Positions 16,445 to 25,621 are shown, numbered from the stretch's first letter. The stretch is DNA of 56,052 nt from Maricaulis sp. (GCF_030149425.1 NZ_JASBRQ010000031.1:1-56052); one strand, 5' to 3'. Notes: a model not told the origin generated them from the letters alone. Numbers and translations: made by a program.

Positions 16445-16543
16445 GCTAGTCATGGGTCGCCGCAACGGGGCCCTGACCAGCCGGGGCCAAAGGCACGGCA
16501 GGTCGACATCAAAACCTATCGCTCTAATGAGGATGAGGGACTT

Positions 16544-17017
16544 ATGCGTACGACTGATTTGAATCCGCTTTATCGTTCGATTGTTGGCTTTGACCGCCTC
16601 GCGAACCTGATGGACTCGGCCACCAAGGCGGAATCCCAAGGCTACCCGCCCTACAATATTCAGCACATTGGCGAAGACGAATACCTGATCGAACTGGCTG
16701 TCGCCGGTTTCGGTGAGGCCGATCTCGATGTGCAGGTCCAGAACAATCAGCTCACCATTACCGGCCGCATCACGCGCGACGAAGACAGCGATACGCGCCG
16801 CTTCCTGCATCGCGGGATTGCCGAGCGCGCCTTCGAGCGCCGCTTCCACCTGGCTGACCATGTGAAGGTCTCCGGTGCCGAGCTGAAGAACGGCATGCTC
16901 TCGGTCCAGCTGCTCCGGGAAATCCCCGAAGAAGCCAAGCCGCGCTCCATCGCCATCAAGAATGGTGAAGGCCAGAGCTCGACCCTGATCGAAGGCAAGA
17001 AGACCGAGGCCGCTTAA
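16544..17017 (+). CDS. Small heat-shock protein (Hsp20/IbpA family)
   Basis: This 157-residue ATP-independent chaperone would hold unfolding proteins during heat stress. The alpha-crystallin domain spans about residues 35-135. It includes NIQHIGEDEYLIELAVAGF, the NNQLTITGR segment and the GVSGAELKNGML-like equivalent VKVSGAELKNGMLSVQLLRE, and is followed by a short tail. The N-terminus RTTDLNPLYRSIVGFDRL is typical of IbpA-like proteins of alphaproteobacteria. A strong purine-rich ribosome site (GAGGATGAGGGA) precedes the ATG. It has its own promoter and terminator. Confidence 0.93.
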   Translation: MRTTDLNPLYRSIVGFDRLANLMDSATKAESQGYPPYNIQHIGEDEYLIELAVAGFGEADLDVQVQNNQLTITGRITRDEDSDTRRFLHRGIAERAFERRFHLADHVKVSGAELKNGMLSVQLLREIPEEAKPRSIAIKNGEGQSSTLIEGKKTEAA

Positions 17018-17051
17018 GCGCCTTTTCTTCCTCCGACGAAGCAAACACGAC

Positions 17052-17088
17052 ACGGCAGGCCGCACCCGCGGTCTGCCGTTGTGTTTTT
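17052..17088 (+). terminator. Rho-independent terminator of the sHSP gene
   Basis: ACGGCAGGCCGC pairs with GCGGTCTGCCGT (12 bp, one G-U) around a short loop, followed by TGTGTTTTT. It lies 35 bases after the stop codon and faces the convergent pentapeptide gene. Confidence 0.85.
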
Positions 17089-17102
17089 GGCAATGGGCTG
17101 GG

Positions 17103-18404
17103 TCAGGCCGCGTTGAGATCAACCGCGCCGTCGAGGTCTTCCACCTGTTCAGCAAAGTCCTCGCTCACCGTAGCACCGGTGAAGCAGGAGCCGGAGAAGC
17201 GGGCGCGGGAGACGTCCGCGCCGTCGAGGCGGGAATAGGAGAAATCGGCGCCGGTGGCCTTGGCCTGGCGTAGATCAGCGCCGCGCAGATCGACATAGCG
17301 CGCCTTGGTTCCCGCCAGCGAGGCCGGCAGAAGACGGTCATTTTCCAGCAGCAACGGGCCGAAGCGCGCATCGCGCAGATCGGCATTGTTGAGATTGGCC
17401 CCGGTCAGGTCGGCGCCGCGCAGATCGGCTCCGCGCAGGCAGACCATGCGCAGATCGGCCCGCTCCAGGCGAGCACCCTGCAATTGCGCGCCTTCCAGAT
17501 CGAGCCCGTAAAGCGTTGCGCCGCGCGCGTGGAAGGCGGTCAGCGTCTTGCCGGCCAGCGAATGCAGGCCGCGCAGATCGGTCTTGTCGAACAGGGACGG
17601 CTTGCCCTCGCGCCCATCGGTCTCACACCAGCGCACATGTTCGGCGATCTGCTGGGCAATCGGCTCGTCGAGATCATTCGGGTCAATGCCGACCGGCGCG
17701 CTGGTCAGGGCGCCTTCGGTCTTCATGCCCTGGGTCTTGGCCATGGTGGTCTTGACCCCGATCATGACGCTGTCCTGGAAGTCGGCATCGGTAAGATCGG
17801 CGCCAGACATGTCGGCGCCTTCAAGATTGGCGCCCTGGAAGGTCGAGCCGCGCAGATTGGCGCGGATCATGCGCGCCCCGAGCAGCATGGCATCGGTGAA
17901 GTCGGCAGTCTGAGCGGTGATGCCGGCCATTTTCGAACGCGACAGGTTGGCGCCGGTGAAATTCGCCATGCCCGCATCGTTTTCCTGGGTGCGGTGCTTG
18001 AGGATGGCGAGGCCTTTTTCCTTGTCGATCTCGGCGATCGCACCTTCGCGCATATCGGCCTCGGTGAGATCGGCGCCCGTCAGATTGGCTCCGCGCATGA
18101 TGGCGCCACGCAGATCGGCGCGCCGCAGCGAGCTGCCTTCCAGGTTCGCCTGGCGCAGATCAGCAGCAAAGAGCACGCTGGAATTCAGGGTCGTTCCGGT
18201 GAAATTCGCGCCCCGCAGCACCGCGCCGGAGAAGTCGGCATCGGACAAGTCACGGCCGGATAAATCGAGATTTTCCAGGATCGTATAGGCGAAGCTGGCG
18301 CGCGCGCCGCCGGCACGGCCCGACCAGAGCCGTTCGTGCCGTTCGCACATCGCGTCGACCGTCATCTGGTCGAGCTTCGTATATTCGATTTTGCGGCCGG
18401 TCAT
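17103..18404 (-). CDS. Pentapeptide-repeat protein
   Basis: Most of this 433-residue protein consists of A(D/N)LxX pentapeptide repeats. They occur in at least two blocks (about residues 45-215 and 275-415) separated by a non-repeat segment with an acidic and histidine-containing stretch. Such repeats form a right-handed quadrilateral beta helix. Some relatives mimic DNA and protect gyrase, but that requires features I cannot verify here. There is no signal peptide, so it is cytoplasmic. The last repeats are interrupted by cysteine-containing text (FSGSCFTG). It converges on the sHSP gene. Function is unknown. Confidence 0.88.
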   Translation of the reverse strand: MTGRKIEYTKLDQMTVDAMCERHERLWSGRAGGARASFAYTILENLDLSGRDLSDADFSGAVLRGANFTGTTLNSSVLFAADLRQANLEGSSLRRADLRGAIMRGANLTGADLTEADMREGAIAEIDKEKGLAILKHRTQENDAGMANFTGANLSRSKMAGITAQTADFTDAMLLGARMIRANLRGSTFQGANLEGADMSGADLTDADFQDSVMIGVKTTMAKTQGMKTEGALTSAPVGIDPNDLDEPIAQQIAEHVRWCETDGREGKPSLFDKTDLRGLHSLAGKTLTAFHARGATLYGLDLEGAQLQGARLERADLRMVCLRGADLRGADLTGANLNNADLRDARFGPLLLENDRLLPASLAGTKARYVDLRGADLRQAKATGADFSYSRLDGADVSRARFSGSCFTGATVSEDFAEQVEDLDGAVDLNAA

Positions 18405-18457
18405 CGGCGACGTCCTGGATGCATCATGTCAATCGACCAGAGCCTAGCCATTGAGTG

Positions 18458-19090
18458 TTAACGATGCGTGTGAACCCGTCCGGCTGCCAGCGCTGTCTGG
18501 GCGAGGGGATCGGACGGATCGAGCCGGACCCGGCTGATGCCTTTTTCGCCGAGTGCGGTGAGTTCCTGATCGAGCGCTTTTAGGCTGCGGCTGGTCGCTG
18601 TCGCTTCATAGGTCAAGGTGCGCCGGTCGAGGAATAGCGAGGCCCGTCCGGTCTTCAGGCGGTGAAAGAAGGCGGAGTAGAGCGGTTCTCCGAGATCAGC
18701 GAGAAAACCGTCGACGGTTTCAATGCCGGCGCTCTGCAGGATCCCGACGCCTTTGCCCGAGACCCGCGGATCGTGATCATGGCAGGCAATGACGACACGG
18801 GCGACGCCCGCCTCGACCAGGGCTTCCGCGCAGGGCGGTGTCTGTCCGTGATGGGCGCAGGGCTCCAGGGTGACGTAGGCGGTCGCACCGCGCGCTTGTG
18901 CGCCGGCCTTGTCCAGCGCCACGCGTTCAGCATGCGGACGGCCCCGGTCTGCGGTGGCACCGGTGGCGATGATCCGGTCGCCCTGTGCCAGGACGCAGCC
19001 GACAGAGGGATTGGGCGTGGTCCGGCCGAGCTGGGCCCAGGCCTGGGCCAGGGCCAGCGACATCAGGCGGAGGTCTTGCGTCCGGCTCAC
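18458..19090 (-). CDS. RibD-type pyrimidine deaminase lacking the reductase domain
   Basis: This 210-residue protein matches the N-terminal deaminase half of RibD, which deaminates diaminohydroxyphosphoribosylaminopyrimidine in riboflavin synthesis. The zinc site is complete: HAE at residues 53-55 and PCAHHGQTPPC at 77-87, with the TTPNPSVGCVL segment before it. The normal C-terminal reductase domain of about 200 residues is absent. What remains after residue 145 begins like the inter-domain region (LKTGRASLFLDRRTLTYEAT) and stops. No other riboflavin gene is nearby. Its start overlaps the gpmA stop by 4 bases. It may be a deaminase with a new partner or substrate. Confidence 0.82.
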   Translation of the reverse strand: MSRTQDLRLMSLALAQAWAQLGRTTPNPSVGCVLAQGDRIIATGATADRGRPHAERVALDKAGAQARGATAYVTLEPCAHHGQTPPCAEALVEAGVARVVIACHDHDPRVSGKGVGILQSAGIETVDGFLADLGEPLYSAFFHRLKTGRASLFLDRRTLTYEATATSRSLKALDQELTALGEKGISRVRLDPSDPLAQTALAAGRVHTHR

Positions 19091-19818
19091 GCGCCCGGCA
19101 GCGGCGGCAGGGTCTGGGCCCGCTCCGCATCAAGATAGCGCGCGGCAACCGGTGCCAGGCTGGTATCATCAAGATCGATCAGGAGCGGGTTTCCGGTCGG
19201 GATCTCAATGCCCATGATGTCGTCATCGCTGACGTTGAAGAGCAGTTTGACCAGGGCGCGCAGGCTGTTGCCGTGGGCGGCAACAGCGATGTCCTGGCCG
19301 GCTTCGAGCTGTGGCCGGATGGTCTCGTTCCAATAGGGCTCAACGCGGGCGAGCGTTGTTTTCAGCGACTCCGTCGCCGGCAGCAGGGACGGGTCGATGC
19401 CCGCATAGCGCGGGTCATTGAGCGGGTGGAATTCGTGGTCTTCGGCCAGCGGCGGCGGCGGGGTGTCGAAGGAGCGGCGCCAGATCAGGACCTGATCCTC
19501 ACCGTGTTTGGCGCGGGTTTCGTCCTTGTTCAGGCCTGCCAGGGCGCCGTAATGGCGCTCATTGAGACGCCAGGATTTCTCCACCGGGATCCACAGGCGG
19601 TCGAGATCTTCCAGCGTCAGGTTGAGCGTCTTGATGGCGCGTTTCAGAACCGACACGAAGGCCAGCTGCGGCGCGAAACCTTCCGCCTTCAATAGCGCGC
19701 CGGCCTTCTTGGCCTGGGCAACGCCATTCTCGGTCAGGTCGACATCGACCCAGCCGGTGAATCTGTTCTGCAGATTCCACTCGCTCTGGCCGTGGCGGAT
19801 AAAGGCGAGTTGCGGCAT
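19087..19818 (-). CDS. gpmA: 2,3-bisphosphoglycerate-dependent phosphoglycerate mutase
   Basis: This 243-residue glycolytic enzyme interconverts 3- and 2-phosphoglycerate through a phosphohistidine. The catalytic motif is FIRHGQSEWN with His9, followed by RFTGWVDVDLTENG, LNERHYGALAGLNK and the second catalytic histidine in VAAHGNSLRALVK. Length is typical for GpmA. It is the first gene of a two-gene operon with the RibD-like deaminase and is divergent from kdsD. Confidence 0.94.
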   Translation of the reverse strand: MPQLAFIRHGQSEWNLQNRFTGWVDVDLTENGVAQAKKAGALLKAEGFAPQLAFVSVLKRAIKTLNLTLEDLDRLWIPVEKSWRLNERHYGALAGLNKDETRAKHGEDQVLIWRRSFDTPPPPLAEDHEFHPLNDPRYAGIDPSLLPATESLKTTLARVEPYWNETIRPQLEAGQDIAVAAHGNSLRALVKLLFNVSDDDIMGIEIPTGNPLLIDLDDTSLAPVAARYLDAERAQTLPPLPGA

Positions 19819-20173
19819 CGACGGTCTCCCTCAGTGTGTTGCCGGAGCGATAGCCCGACACCTGTTTCGGGGCAAGAGAGGGAGGTGAAGTTGCGTTACG
19901 CAATTTTCTGTAGCTAATCGCGCACTTTTTGTGCTAGTATTCGAATGCTTGAGTGGCCGCCTCACCCCAATATCCGGCCGCCTGAGCATTGCACGAGTGG
20001 TCCTAAACCCAGGCAGGATTGCACACGCTACCCAAGGGCGTGATGCCGCGGGCACTTCGTCCCCCTGATGCGCCGCGACGCAGACTGCCGCAGATGCCGC
20101 GTACGTCTCTTCCCCGGACGTGCGCGGTTCTGCTATGTGGGCGCCAAACGTTTTCAAATTCCGGGACTTTGAG
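19819..20173. other. 355-base divergent intergenic region with hairpins
   Basis: This gap separates gpmA (minus) from kdsD (plus) and holds no convincing gene. Visible elements are the small palindrome TTGCG-TTA-CGCAA at 19891-19903 and GCAC-TTTTT-GTGC near 19922. Direct copies of GGCCGCCT and ATTGCAC lie between 19955 and 20025. A stem of 11 pairs (CCGCGTACGTC with GACGTGCGCGG, one G-U) occupies 20097-20127. An unannotated small RNA or a long structured kdsD leader is possible; I could not match it to a known RNA family. Confidence 0.5.
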
Positions 20174-21142
20174 ATGAGCCATTACGATCCGCTCGACGCC
20201 GCGCGCCGCGTTATCGCTATCGAGCGTGACGGGCTGGACGCGCTTGAGCGCGCTATTGACGAGGATTTCGCAGCCGTTGTCCGCCTGGTCGACGGGCTGA
20301 AAGGGCGCCTGATCTGTGCCGGGGTTGGCAAATCCGGCCATGTCGCGCGCAAGATCGCGGCGACGCTGGCCTCGACCGGTACGCCCTCCTATTACGTCCA
20401 CCCGACCGAAGCGAGCCATGGCGATCTCGGCATGATCACGCCGGATGATGCGGTGCTGGCGCTGTCCAAGTCCGGCGAGACCAAAGAGCTCGGTGACCTG
20501 ATTGCCTATTGCCGGCGCTTCTCGGTTCCGCTCGTAGGCATGACGGCTAAGCCGGACAGCGCGCTGGGCCGGGCCGCCGGGTACAAAATGTTTGTGCCTG
20601 ACGCCCAGGAGGCTTGCGGTGAGACCCGTGCGCCGACGACCTCAACGACCTTGATGATGGCGATGGGCGATGCGCTTGCCGTTGCCCTGCTTGAAGCGCG
20701 CGGCTTCACTGCGGGCGACTTCAAGACCTTCCACCCGGGCGGCGCGCTCGGGGCCGCGCTGGCAACGGCCGCGGACATCATGCATTCCGGGTCTGCCATG
20801 CCGTTGATCGGCCAGGAGGCCAAGATGAGCGATGTGCTGATCGAAATGACCACCAAGAGCTTCGGTTGTGCCGGCGTGATCGATAAAAGCGGGCGCCTGG
20901 CCGGGATCATTACCGATGGCGATCTGCGCCGCCATATGGGCGAGGGGCTGATTGATGAAACGGCCGGTAGTGTGATGACGCGCGGGCCGCGCGTCGGTCG
21001 CCCGGACATGCTGGCCGCCGATGTGTTGCGCGAGATGACGGCGGGTGAGGTCAAGATCATCCAGCTCTTCATTACCGACGGCGAGGGCAAGCCGCTGGGC
21101 ATACTGCATCTGCACGATTTGCTGCGCATTGGTCTGAAATAA
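20174..21142 (+). CDS. kdsD: Arabinose-5-phosphate isomerase (KdsD/KpsF family)
   Basis: This 322-residue enzyme converts ribulose-5-phosphate to arabinose-5-phosphate, the first step to Kdo for LPS or capsule. It has an SIS domain (GVGKSGHVARKIAATLASTG, AVLALSKSGETKEL) and two C-terminal CBS domains from about residue 205, as in KdsD/KpsF. I placed the start at 20174 (MSHYDPLDAA) because that is where family similarity begins; an in-frame ATG at 20120 would add 18 residues across the leader hairpin. It sits between gpmA and the secretion operon and may serve the envelope polysaccharides made further downstream. Confidence 0.9.
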   Translation: MSHYDPLDAARRVIAIERDGLDALERAIDEDFAAVVRLVDGLKGRLICAGVGKSGHVARKIAATLASTGTPSYYVHPTEASHGDLGMITPDDAVLALSKSGETKELGDLIAYCRRFSVPLVGMTAKPDSALGRAAGYKMFVPDAQEACGETRAPTTSTTLMMAMGDALAVALLEARGFTAGDFKTFHPGGALGAALATAADIMHSGSAMPLIGQEAKMSDVLIEMTTKSFGCAGVIDKSGRLAGIITDGDLRRHMGEGLIDETAGSVMTRGPRVGRPDMLAADVLREMTAGEVKIIQLFITDGEGKPLGILHLHDLLRIGLK

Positions 21143-21194
21143 CCCGCGCAGGCATGGGCGTGCATTTATGTGCGCATACGCCTATGCTCGCGGG
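21143..21194. repeat. Long imperfect hairpin between kdsD and the secretion operon
   Basis: Immediately after the kdsD stop, CCCGCG pairs with CGCGGG and GCATGGGCGT pairs with ACGCCTATGC (one G-U), separated by small bulges. Together they make a 52-base stem-loop. No T tract follows. It could be a weak terminator, an RNA-stability element or a protein-binding site. Confidence 0.5.
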
Positions 21195-21223
21195 CTAGAT
21201 GTTGAGCCGCGTGTCCGGAACTG

Positions 21224-22915
21224 ATGAGTAAACCGCTGACCCTGGAGATCCGTTCTCGCCTGCGGCCGCATTTGCGCTGGCTGGCCGGGTTCTCGCTTGC
21301 CGTGAACATCCTGCTGCTGGTGTCGCCGCTCTACATGCTGCAGGTCTATGACCGGGTTTTGAGCTCGGGCTCCTATGACACGTTGATCTGGCTGTCTGTG
21401 CTCGCCGTGTTCCTGCTGGCGATTTACGGCGCCGCGGAAATCGGCCGCCGCCGCGTCATGGCGCTGGCCGGCGCAGAGATCGAAACCCGTCTCGGGTCGC
21501 GCATCTTCACCCAGTTTGAAAACCAGCCATCCGGCCGGGCTGCCCTGGCCCAGAATCTGGCGCGCTTGTCGCGCATCCAGTCCTATTTGCAAAACGGTGC
21601 GGCCCTGCCGTTTGCCGATCTGCCCTTCGCGCCGCTCTTCCTGCTGGTTCTGTTTCTTATCCACCCGGTGATCGGCATGATCGGTCTGGCCGGTGCGGTT
21701 ATTGTTTTCAGCGTTGCAGTGGCAGCCGAGCTGACGTCGCGGCAAACCAGTGCGGTATCGCAATCCATGCTGGGGCAGGCCAATCATCTGGCCGGCGATC
21801 TTGAGCGCCAGCGCTCGGCCCTGGTCGCCATGGGGCTGATCCCGGGCGCGTTTCGCCGTTGGCAAGAACAGCGCGATCAAGGCCAGGCACTCGGTCTCAA
21901 CGCGGCCCGGCTCGATGGCCGTTTTACGGGCATCTCCCGCTCGACCCGTCAGGTGCTGCAGATCGTGGTGCTGGGCGGTGGCGCAGCGCTGGCGCTCAGC
22001 CAGCAGATTTCGCCCGGTTCCATTGTCGCTTCCTCGATCATCCTGGCACGCCTTTTGGGCCCGATCGACCAGATCGTCGGTGGCTGGCGTAACACGGTTC
22101 TGACCTGGACGGCCTGGAAAGAGTTGCGCGCCTCAATAGACGGCCAGCCGGACGAGGCGGTGTTCACGCCCTTGCCGCGCCCGCAGGCAGAGCTGGACAT
22201 TGAACGCCTGAGCGTCGCCGTTCCGGGGCATGAGGCACCGCTGATCCAGCCGTTCAGCTTCCGCGCCGAAGGTGGGCAGATCATTGTCCTGGCCGGCGCC
22301 ATCGGTGCGGGCAAATCCTCGCTCCTGCAGACCCTGTCGGGGGCCTGGCCGCCCGCTGACGGCAGTGTGAGCCTGGGCAAGCGCGCCATGCAGGACTGGG
22401 TCAGCGCCGATCGCGGCCGCTATGTCGGTTACGTGCCGCAGGATGTTGAGCTCTTGCCCGCGACCATTGCCGAGAACATCAATCGCCTGACCGGGGCCGA
22501 CCCGGAGGAGACGATAACGGCGGCGAAACTGGCCGGCGCGCATGACATGATCCTGACCCTCGCGGAGGGCTATGACACGCTGATCGGTCCGGGCGGGGCG
22601 CAGCTGTCTGCCGGGCAGGCGCAACTGGTCGGACTGGCCCGGGCCCTGTTCGGGTCGCCACCGCTGGTCCTGCTTGATGAGCCCACCGCCAATCTCGACA
22701 GCGCCACCGCCGCCCATCTGATCAAGGCAATCGGCCGGGTCGCCGAAGCCGGGGCTGTCGTCGTGGTCTCAACCCATGACCGGCGCGTGATCGAACAGGC
22801 CCATACCGTCCTGCTTCTGCGCAAGGGCAGCGTGCTGGCGGCCCCAGCGGAACAGTATCTCAAGCTCGCCGTCGGACCCGGCGGCGGCGCCCCCGGCAGT
22901 CAGGGAGTCGCCTGA
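21224..22915 (+). CDS. Type I secretion ABC transporter (PrtD/RsaD-like)
   Basis: This 563-residue inner-membrane exporter powers one-step secretion of RTX-type proteins. The N-terminal half holds the membrane domain (VNILLLVSPLYMLQVYDRVL is characteristic of the PrtD family). The ATPase half has Walker A GAIGAGKS at residues 358-365, signature LSAGQAQLVGLARAL and Walker B LVLLDEPTANLD. No C39 peptidase or C39-like domain precedes the membrane part, which fits serralysin/S-layer exporters and not HlyB. It overlaps the adaptor gene by one base (TGATG). Confidence 0.93.
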   Translation: MSKPLTLEIRSRLRPHLRWLAGFSLAVNILLLVSPLYMLQVYDRVLSSGSYDTLIWLSVLAVFLLAIYGAAEIGRRRVMALAGAEIETRLGSRIFTQFENQPSGRAALAQNLARLSRIQSYLQNGAALPFADLPFAPLFLLVLFLIHPVIGMIGLAGAVIVFSVAVAAELTSRQTSAVSQSMLGQANHLAGDLERQRSALVAMGLIPGAFRRWQEQRDQGQALGLNAARLDGRFTGISRSTRQVLQIVVLGGGAALALSQQISPGSIVASSIILARLLGPIDQIVGGWRNTVLTWTAWKELRASIDGQPDEAVFTPLPRPQAELDIERLSVAVPGHEAPLIQPFSFRAEGGQIIVLAGAIGAGKSSLLQTLSGAWPPADGSVSLGKRAMQDWVSADRGRYVGYVPQDVELLPATIAENINRLTGADPEETITAAKLAGAHDMILTLAEGYDTLIGPGGAQLSAGQAQLVGLARALFGSPPLVLLDEPTANLDSATAAHLIKAIGRVAEAGAVVVVSTHDRRVIEQAHTVLLLRKGSVLAAPAEQYLKLAVGPGGGAPGSQGVA

Positions 22916-24213
22916 TGCCGGACAAGCCGCTGATGCAGGATCCGACCATACGCGTCATGGCGCTGATCTGCCTCATCGGGCTGGGCGGGTTTCTCGCCTG
23001 GGCCGGTCTTGTGCCGCTCGCCGAGGGCGTGCCGGCCAATGGTCTCGTTGTTGCGGAGAATAATCGCCAGGTCGTGCAGCACCTGGAGGGCGGGATCATC
23101 GAGGACGTGATGGTCCGCGATGGTGATCGCGTCGAGGCCGGCGATCCGCTGCTGACCCTGCAGGAAACCGCATCCCTGGCCGTGCGGGACGAAATCCTGC
23201 AGGAGATCGCAACCCTGACCGCGTCTCTCGACCGTCTCGCGGCATTGCGCGACGGGCGCGGGGAACCGGACTTCACCAGTCTTGATGGGCTCGAGATCGC
23301 AGCGGCAGCGCGCGGTAATGTCATTGAGCGCCAGCGCGACCTGTTCGAGCAACAGCTGGAGGCGTTCAATGCCGATATCGCCGTGCTTGAAGCGCGGCGC
23401 GACGGCGAGGCGTCTTCGCGGCGATTGCTGCAGCAGCAGATCGAGATCAATGGCCGCGCCCTTGAAGCGGCTGAAGACCAGGCCGAGCTGGTGCGCGAAC
23501 GCGTGGGTCGGCAAATGGCCCGGGTCGATGAGTTGCGGGCTCTGGAACGTGACGTCGCCACTCTGGAATCTCAGATCGGCGGGCTGCGTACCCAGGTGCA
23601 GCAGTCGGAGACTCTCGAACAGGACCTTGAAGGCCAGATCGCGCAGACGCGGGCGAATTTCCTGCGCGAGCTGTCGAGCGAGCAGTTACAGGTGCGTACC
23701 GCCCTGCAGCTGGCCCAGGAGCGCCTCGGCGCAGCCCAGGATGTGCTCAACCGTGTGGTGATTACGGCTCCGCAGAGCGGTGAAGTCCTCAACCTGGCCT
23801 ATTCCACCCGCGGCGGTGTGGTGCGCCCGGGTGAAACCATTCTGGAGATCGTCCCGGCGGTCGAAGAAGTGACGGTGTCTGCCCGCATCAATCCGGCCGA
23901 TCGCGACGCGGTCTACCAGGGCCAGGCGGTGCGGACGCGGATGACGGCCTATAAGAGCTGGCTGACGCCGAGCCTCAATGGCGAAGTGACCGGCGTGTCG
24001 GCTGATCTGAAAACCGACCCGGCCACCGGTGTGCCGTTCTACGAGGTGCGTATCGTTGTGCCCTCCGATCAGATCGACCGGCTTGAGGGCCTGGCCGTGA
24101 CGCCGGGCATGCCGGCGGAAGTGTTTATTTTCTCCGGTTCGAGCCGGACCACGCTGGACTATCTGCTCGAACCGATCAGCGAGTCGCTCTTCCGCGGCTC
24201 GCGCCAGGGATAG
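22915..24213 (+). CDS. HlyD-family type I secretion membrane-fusion protein
   Basis: This 432-residue periplasmic adaptor bridges the ABC exporter and the outer-membrane channel. A single membrane helix lies near residues 12-32. A biotinyl-lipoyl half (NRQVVQHLEGGIIEDVMVRD) follows, then a long coiled-coil hairpin of about 200 residues, the second lipoyl half (VVITAPQSGEVLNLAYSTRG) and the C-terminal beta domain. Domain order and length match PrtE/RsaE. Start overlaps the exporter stop, so the two subunits are translationally coupled. Confidence 0.93.
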   Translation: MPDKPLMQDPTIRVMALICLIGLGGFLAWAGLVPLAEGVPANGLVVAENNRQVVQHLEGGIIEDVMVRDGDRVEAGDPLLTLQETASLAVRDEILQEIATLTASLDRLAALRDGRGEPDFTSLDGLEIAAAARGNVIERQRDLFEQQLEAFNADIAVLEARRDGEASSRRLLQQQIEINGRALEAAEDQAELVRERVGRQMARVDELRALERDVATLESQIGGLRTQVQQSETLEQDLEGQIAQTRANFLRELSSEQLQVRTALQLAQERLGAAQDVLNRVVITAPQSGEVLNLAYSTRGGVVRPGETILEIVPAVEEVTVSARINPADRDAVYQGQAVRTRMTAYKSWLTPSLNGEVTGVSADLKTDPATGVPFYEVRIVVPSDQIDRLEGLAVTPGMPAEVFIFSGSSRTTLDYLLEPISESLFRGSRQG

Positions 24214-24242
24214 GGCCGGCCGGTCCGCGCCAGGGGGATGAA

Positions 24243-25502
24243 ATGCGCCGTATTGTGACCGTTTCGCTGACAGCGCTGTTGCTGGGTTCCGCTGCGTCGG
24301 CCCAGGTCTGCGACCCGCTTGTCGAGAGCATGCAGATCGCCGCGCAGACCGCGCCGGAGGTCAGCGTGGCCGAGGCCCGGGTGCAACGGGCCGAGGCGGA
24401 TCTCGTCGAGGCGCGCTCCTTGCGCCGGCCGCAGCTCTCCACCTTCGGCCGCAGCGGTGTCGGTGATACCGGGCTGACCTCAAACCAGTTTGACAATCAG
24501 CTCGGCCTGCGGCTGTCGCAGCGTGTCTTTGATTTCGGCGATGCGCGGTTTGCCATCGACAGCGCGGAATATCAGCGCCAGCGACTGGTCTTCGATCAGG
24601 CCAGCGCGGAAGCCCAGGCGGCCTATGCGCTCGGCTCGGCCTATCTCGCCGCCCAGGAGGCGCGTGGCCGCATGACCGTGATCGCCGAGCGCCGCGAATA
24701 CTATGCGCGCCAGCTGGCCGCCGTCGAAGCGCTGCTGGCGCGCGGTGGGGCGACCCGGGCTGAGCGGGCCCAGATCGCGGCCCAGCTGGCCGAGGCCGAT
24801 GCCGTGATGCTCGAACTGCGGTCCCAGGAGCAGCGCGCCGGTGCGCGAGTGGAAGCCTATCTCGGCCGTCCGGCCGGGCTTTGCGGCGATGAGCAAACGG
24901 CGGCGGCCCTGGCCGACCGGCTCGATGATTTGCAGACCGCCGACCAGGCGCTCGACGCGGTGATGCAGGGCAATCCGCGCATGGATGCGACGCGCAGCAA
25001 TATCCGCAGCCTGGAAGCCCAGCGTGAACGCGAGCGCCGCAGCCGGCTGCCCGTCGTCGATGTCGTGGGTATTTCCTCCTACACGTATGATGATGCGCGC
25101 GAGGACTGGGATTATCGCGACCGGATCGGCGTCGACGTCTCCGTGCCGATCCTGACCGGCAATGCGCTCGGCGCCCGGGCTGACCGGGCTGAGGCGGTGC
25201 TGGAGGAAGAAGAGTACACGCTGCGTCAGTTGCAGCGCGATCTGCGCGAACAGGGCTCTGTGGTTTTCCGCCGGCTTCTGTCGCTGCGCGCGCAGCAGGT
25301 TCAGCGCGAGGCCGTGGCGTCGAGCCAGCGGGAGTATTTCGAGGCTATTTCGGGTGAATTCGAGTTCGGTCTGGGGACGCTTCCGGACCTCGTCGAGGCG
25401 CGTCTGGACTATGAACGGGCCATGCTCGACCTGGTCGCGGTGGAGTTCGAGCTGAAACGTCAGCAACTCGACCTGATGTTGCTAACAAGCCGTTTGCCCT
25501 GA
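24243..25502 (+). CDS. TolC-family outer-membrane channel for type I secretion
   Basis: This 419-residue protein has a signal peptide (MRRIVTVSLTALLLGSAASA-Q) and two related long-helical halves, as in TolC/PrtF/RsaF. Features include LSQRVFDFGDARFAIDSAEY in the first half and VDVSVPILTGNALGARADRA in the second. It would form the trimeric channel-tunnel through the outer membrane. It lies 29 bases after the adaptor gene and completes a three-component secretion system. The large RTX protein 120 bases downstream is the obvious substrate. Confidence 0.92.
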   Translation: MRRIVTVSLTALLLGSAASAQVCDPLVESMQIAAQTAPEVSVAEARVQRAEADLVEARSLRRPQLSTFGRSGVGDTGLTSNQFDNQLGLRLSQRVFDFGDARFAIDSAEYQRQRLVFDQASAEAQAAYALGSAYLAAQEARGRMTVIAERREYYARQLAAVEALLARGGATRAERAQIAAQLAEADAVMLELRSQEQRAGARVEAYLGRPAGLCGDEQTAAALADRLDDLQTADQALDAVMQGNPRMDATRSNIRSLEAQRERERRSRLPVVDVVGISSYTYDDAREDWDYRDRIGVDVSVPILTGNALGARADRAEAVLEEEEYTLRQLQRDLREQGSVVFRRLLSLRAQQVQREAVASSQREYFEAISGEFEFGLGTLPDLVEARLDYERAMLDLVAVEFELKRQQLDLMLLTSRLP

Positions 25503-25621
25503 AGCAAAATTGTCTGGACGGGCTGCCCCGCTGGCGGCTAGCGTCCTGCAGCTGGTTTTGAATGGATACGGTCAGGCTGTGCGGGCTGTGACCGTGGACA
25601 TTCGCGTAAGGGGTAAAGCTT

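Noticed and set aside
19831..20157. A 108-codon minus-strand frame in the gpmA-kdsD gap
   Set aside because: No ribosome site, arginine-rich low-quality composition, and it would overlap the gpmA leader.
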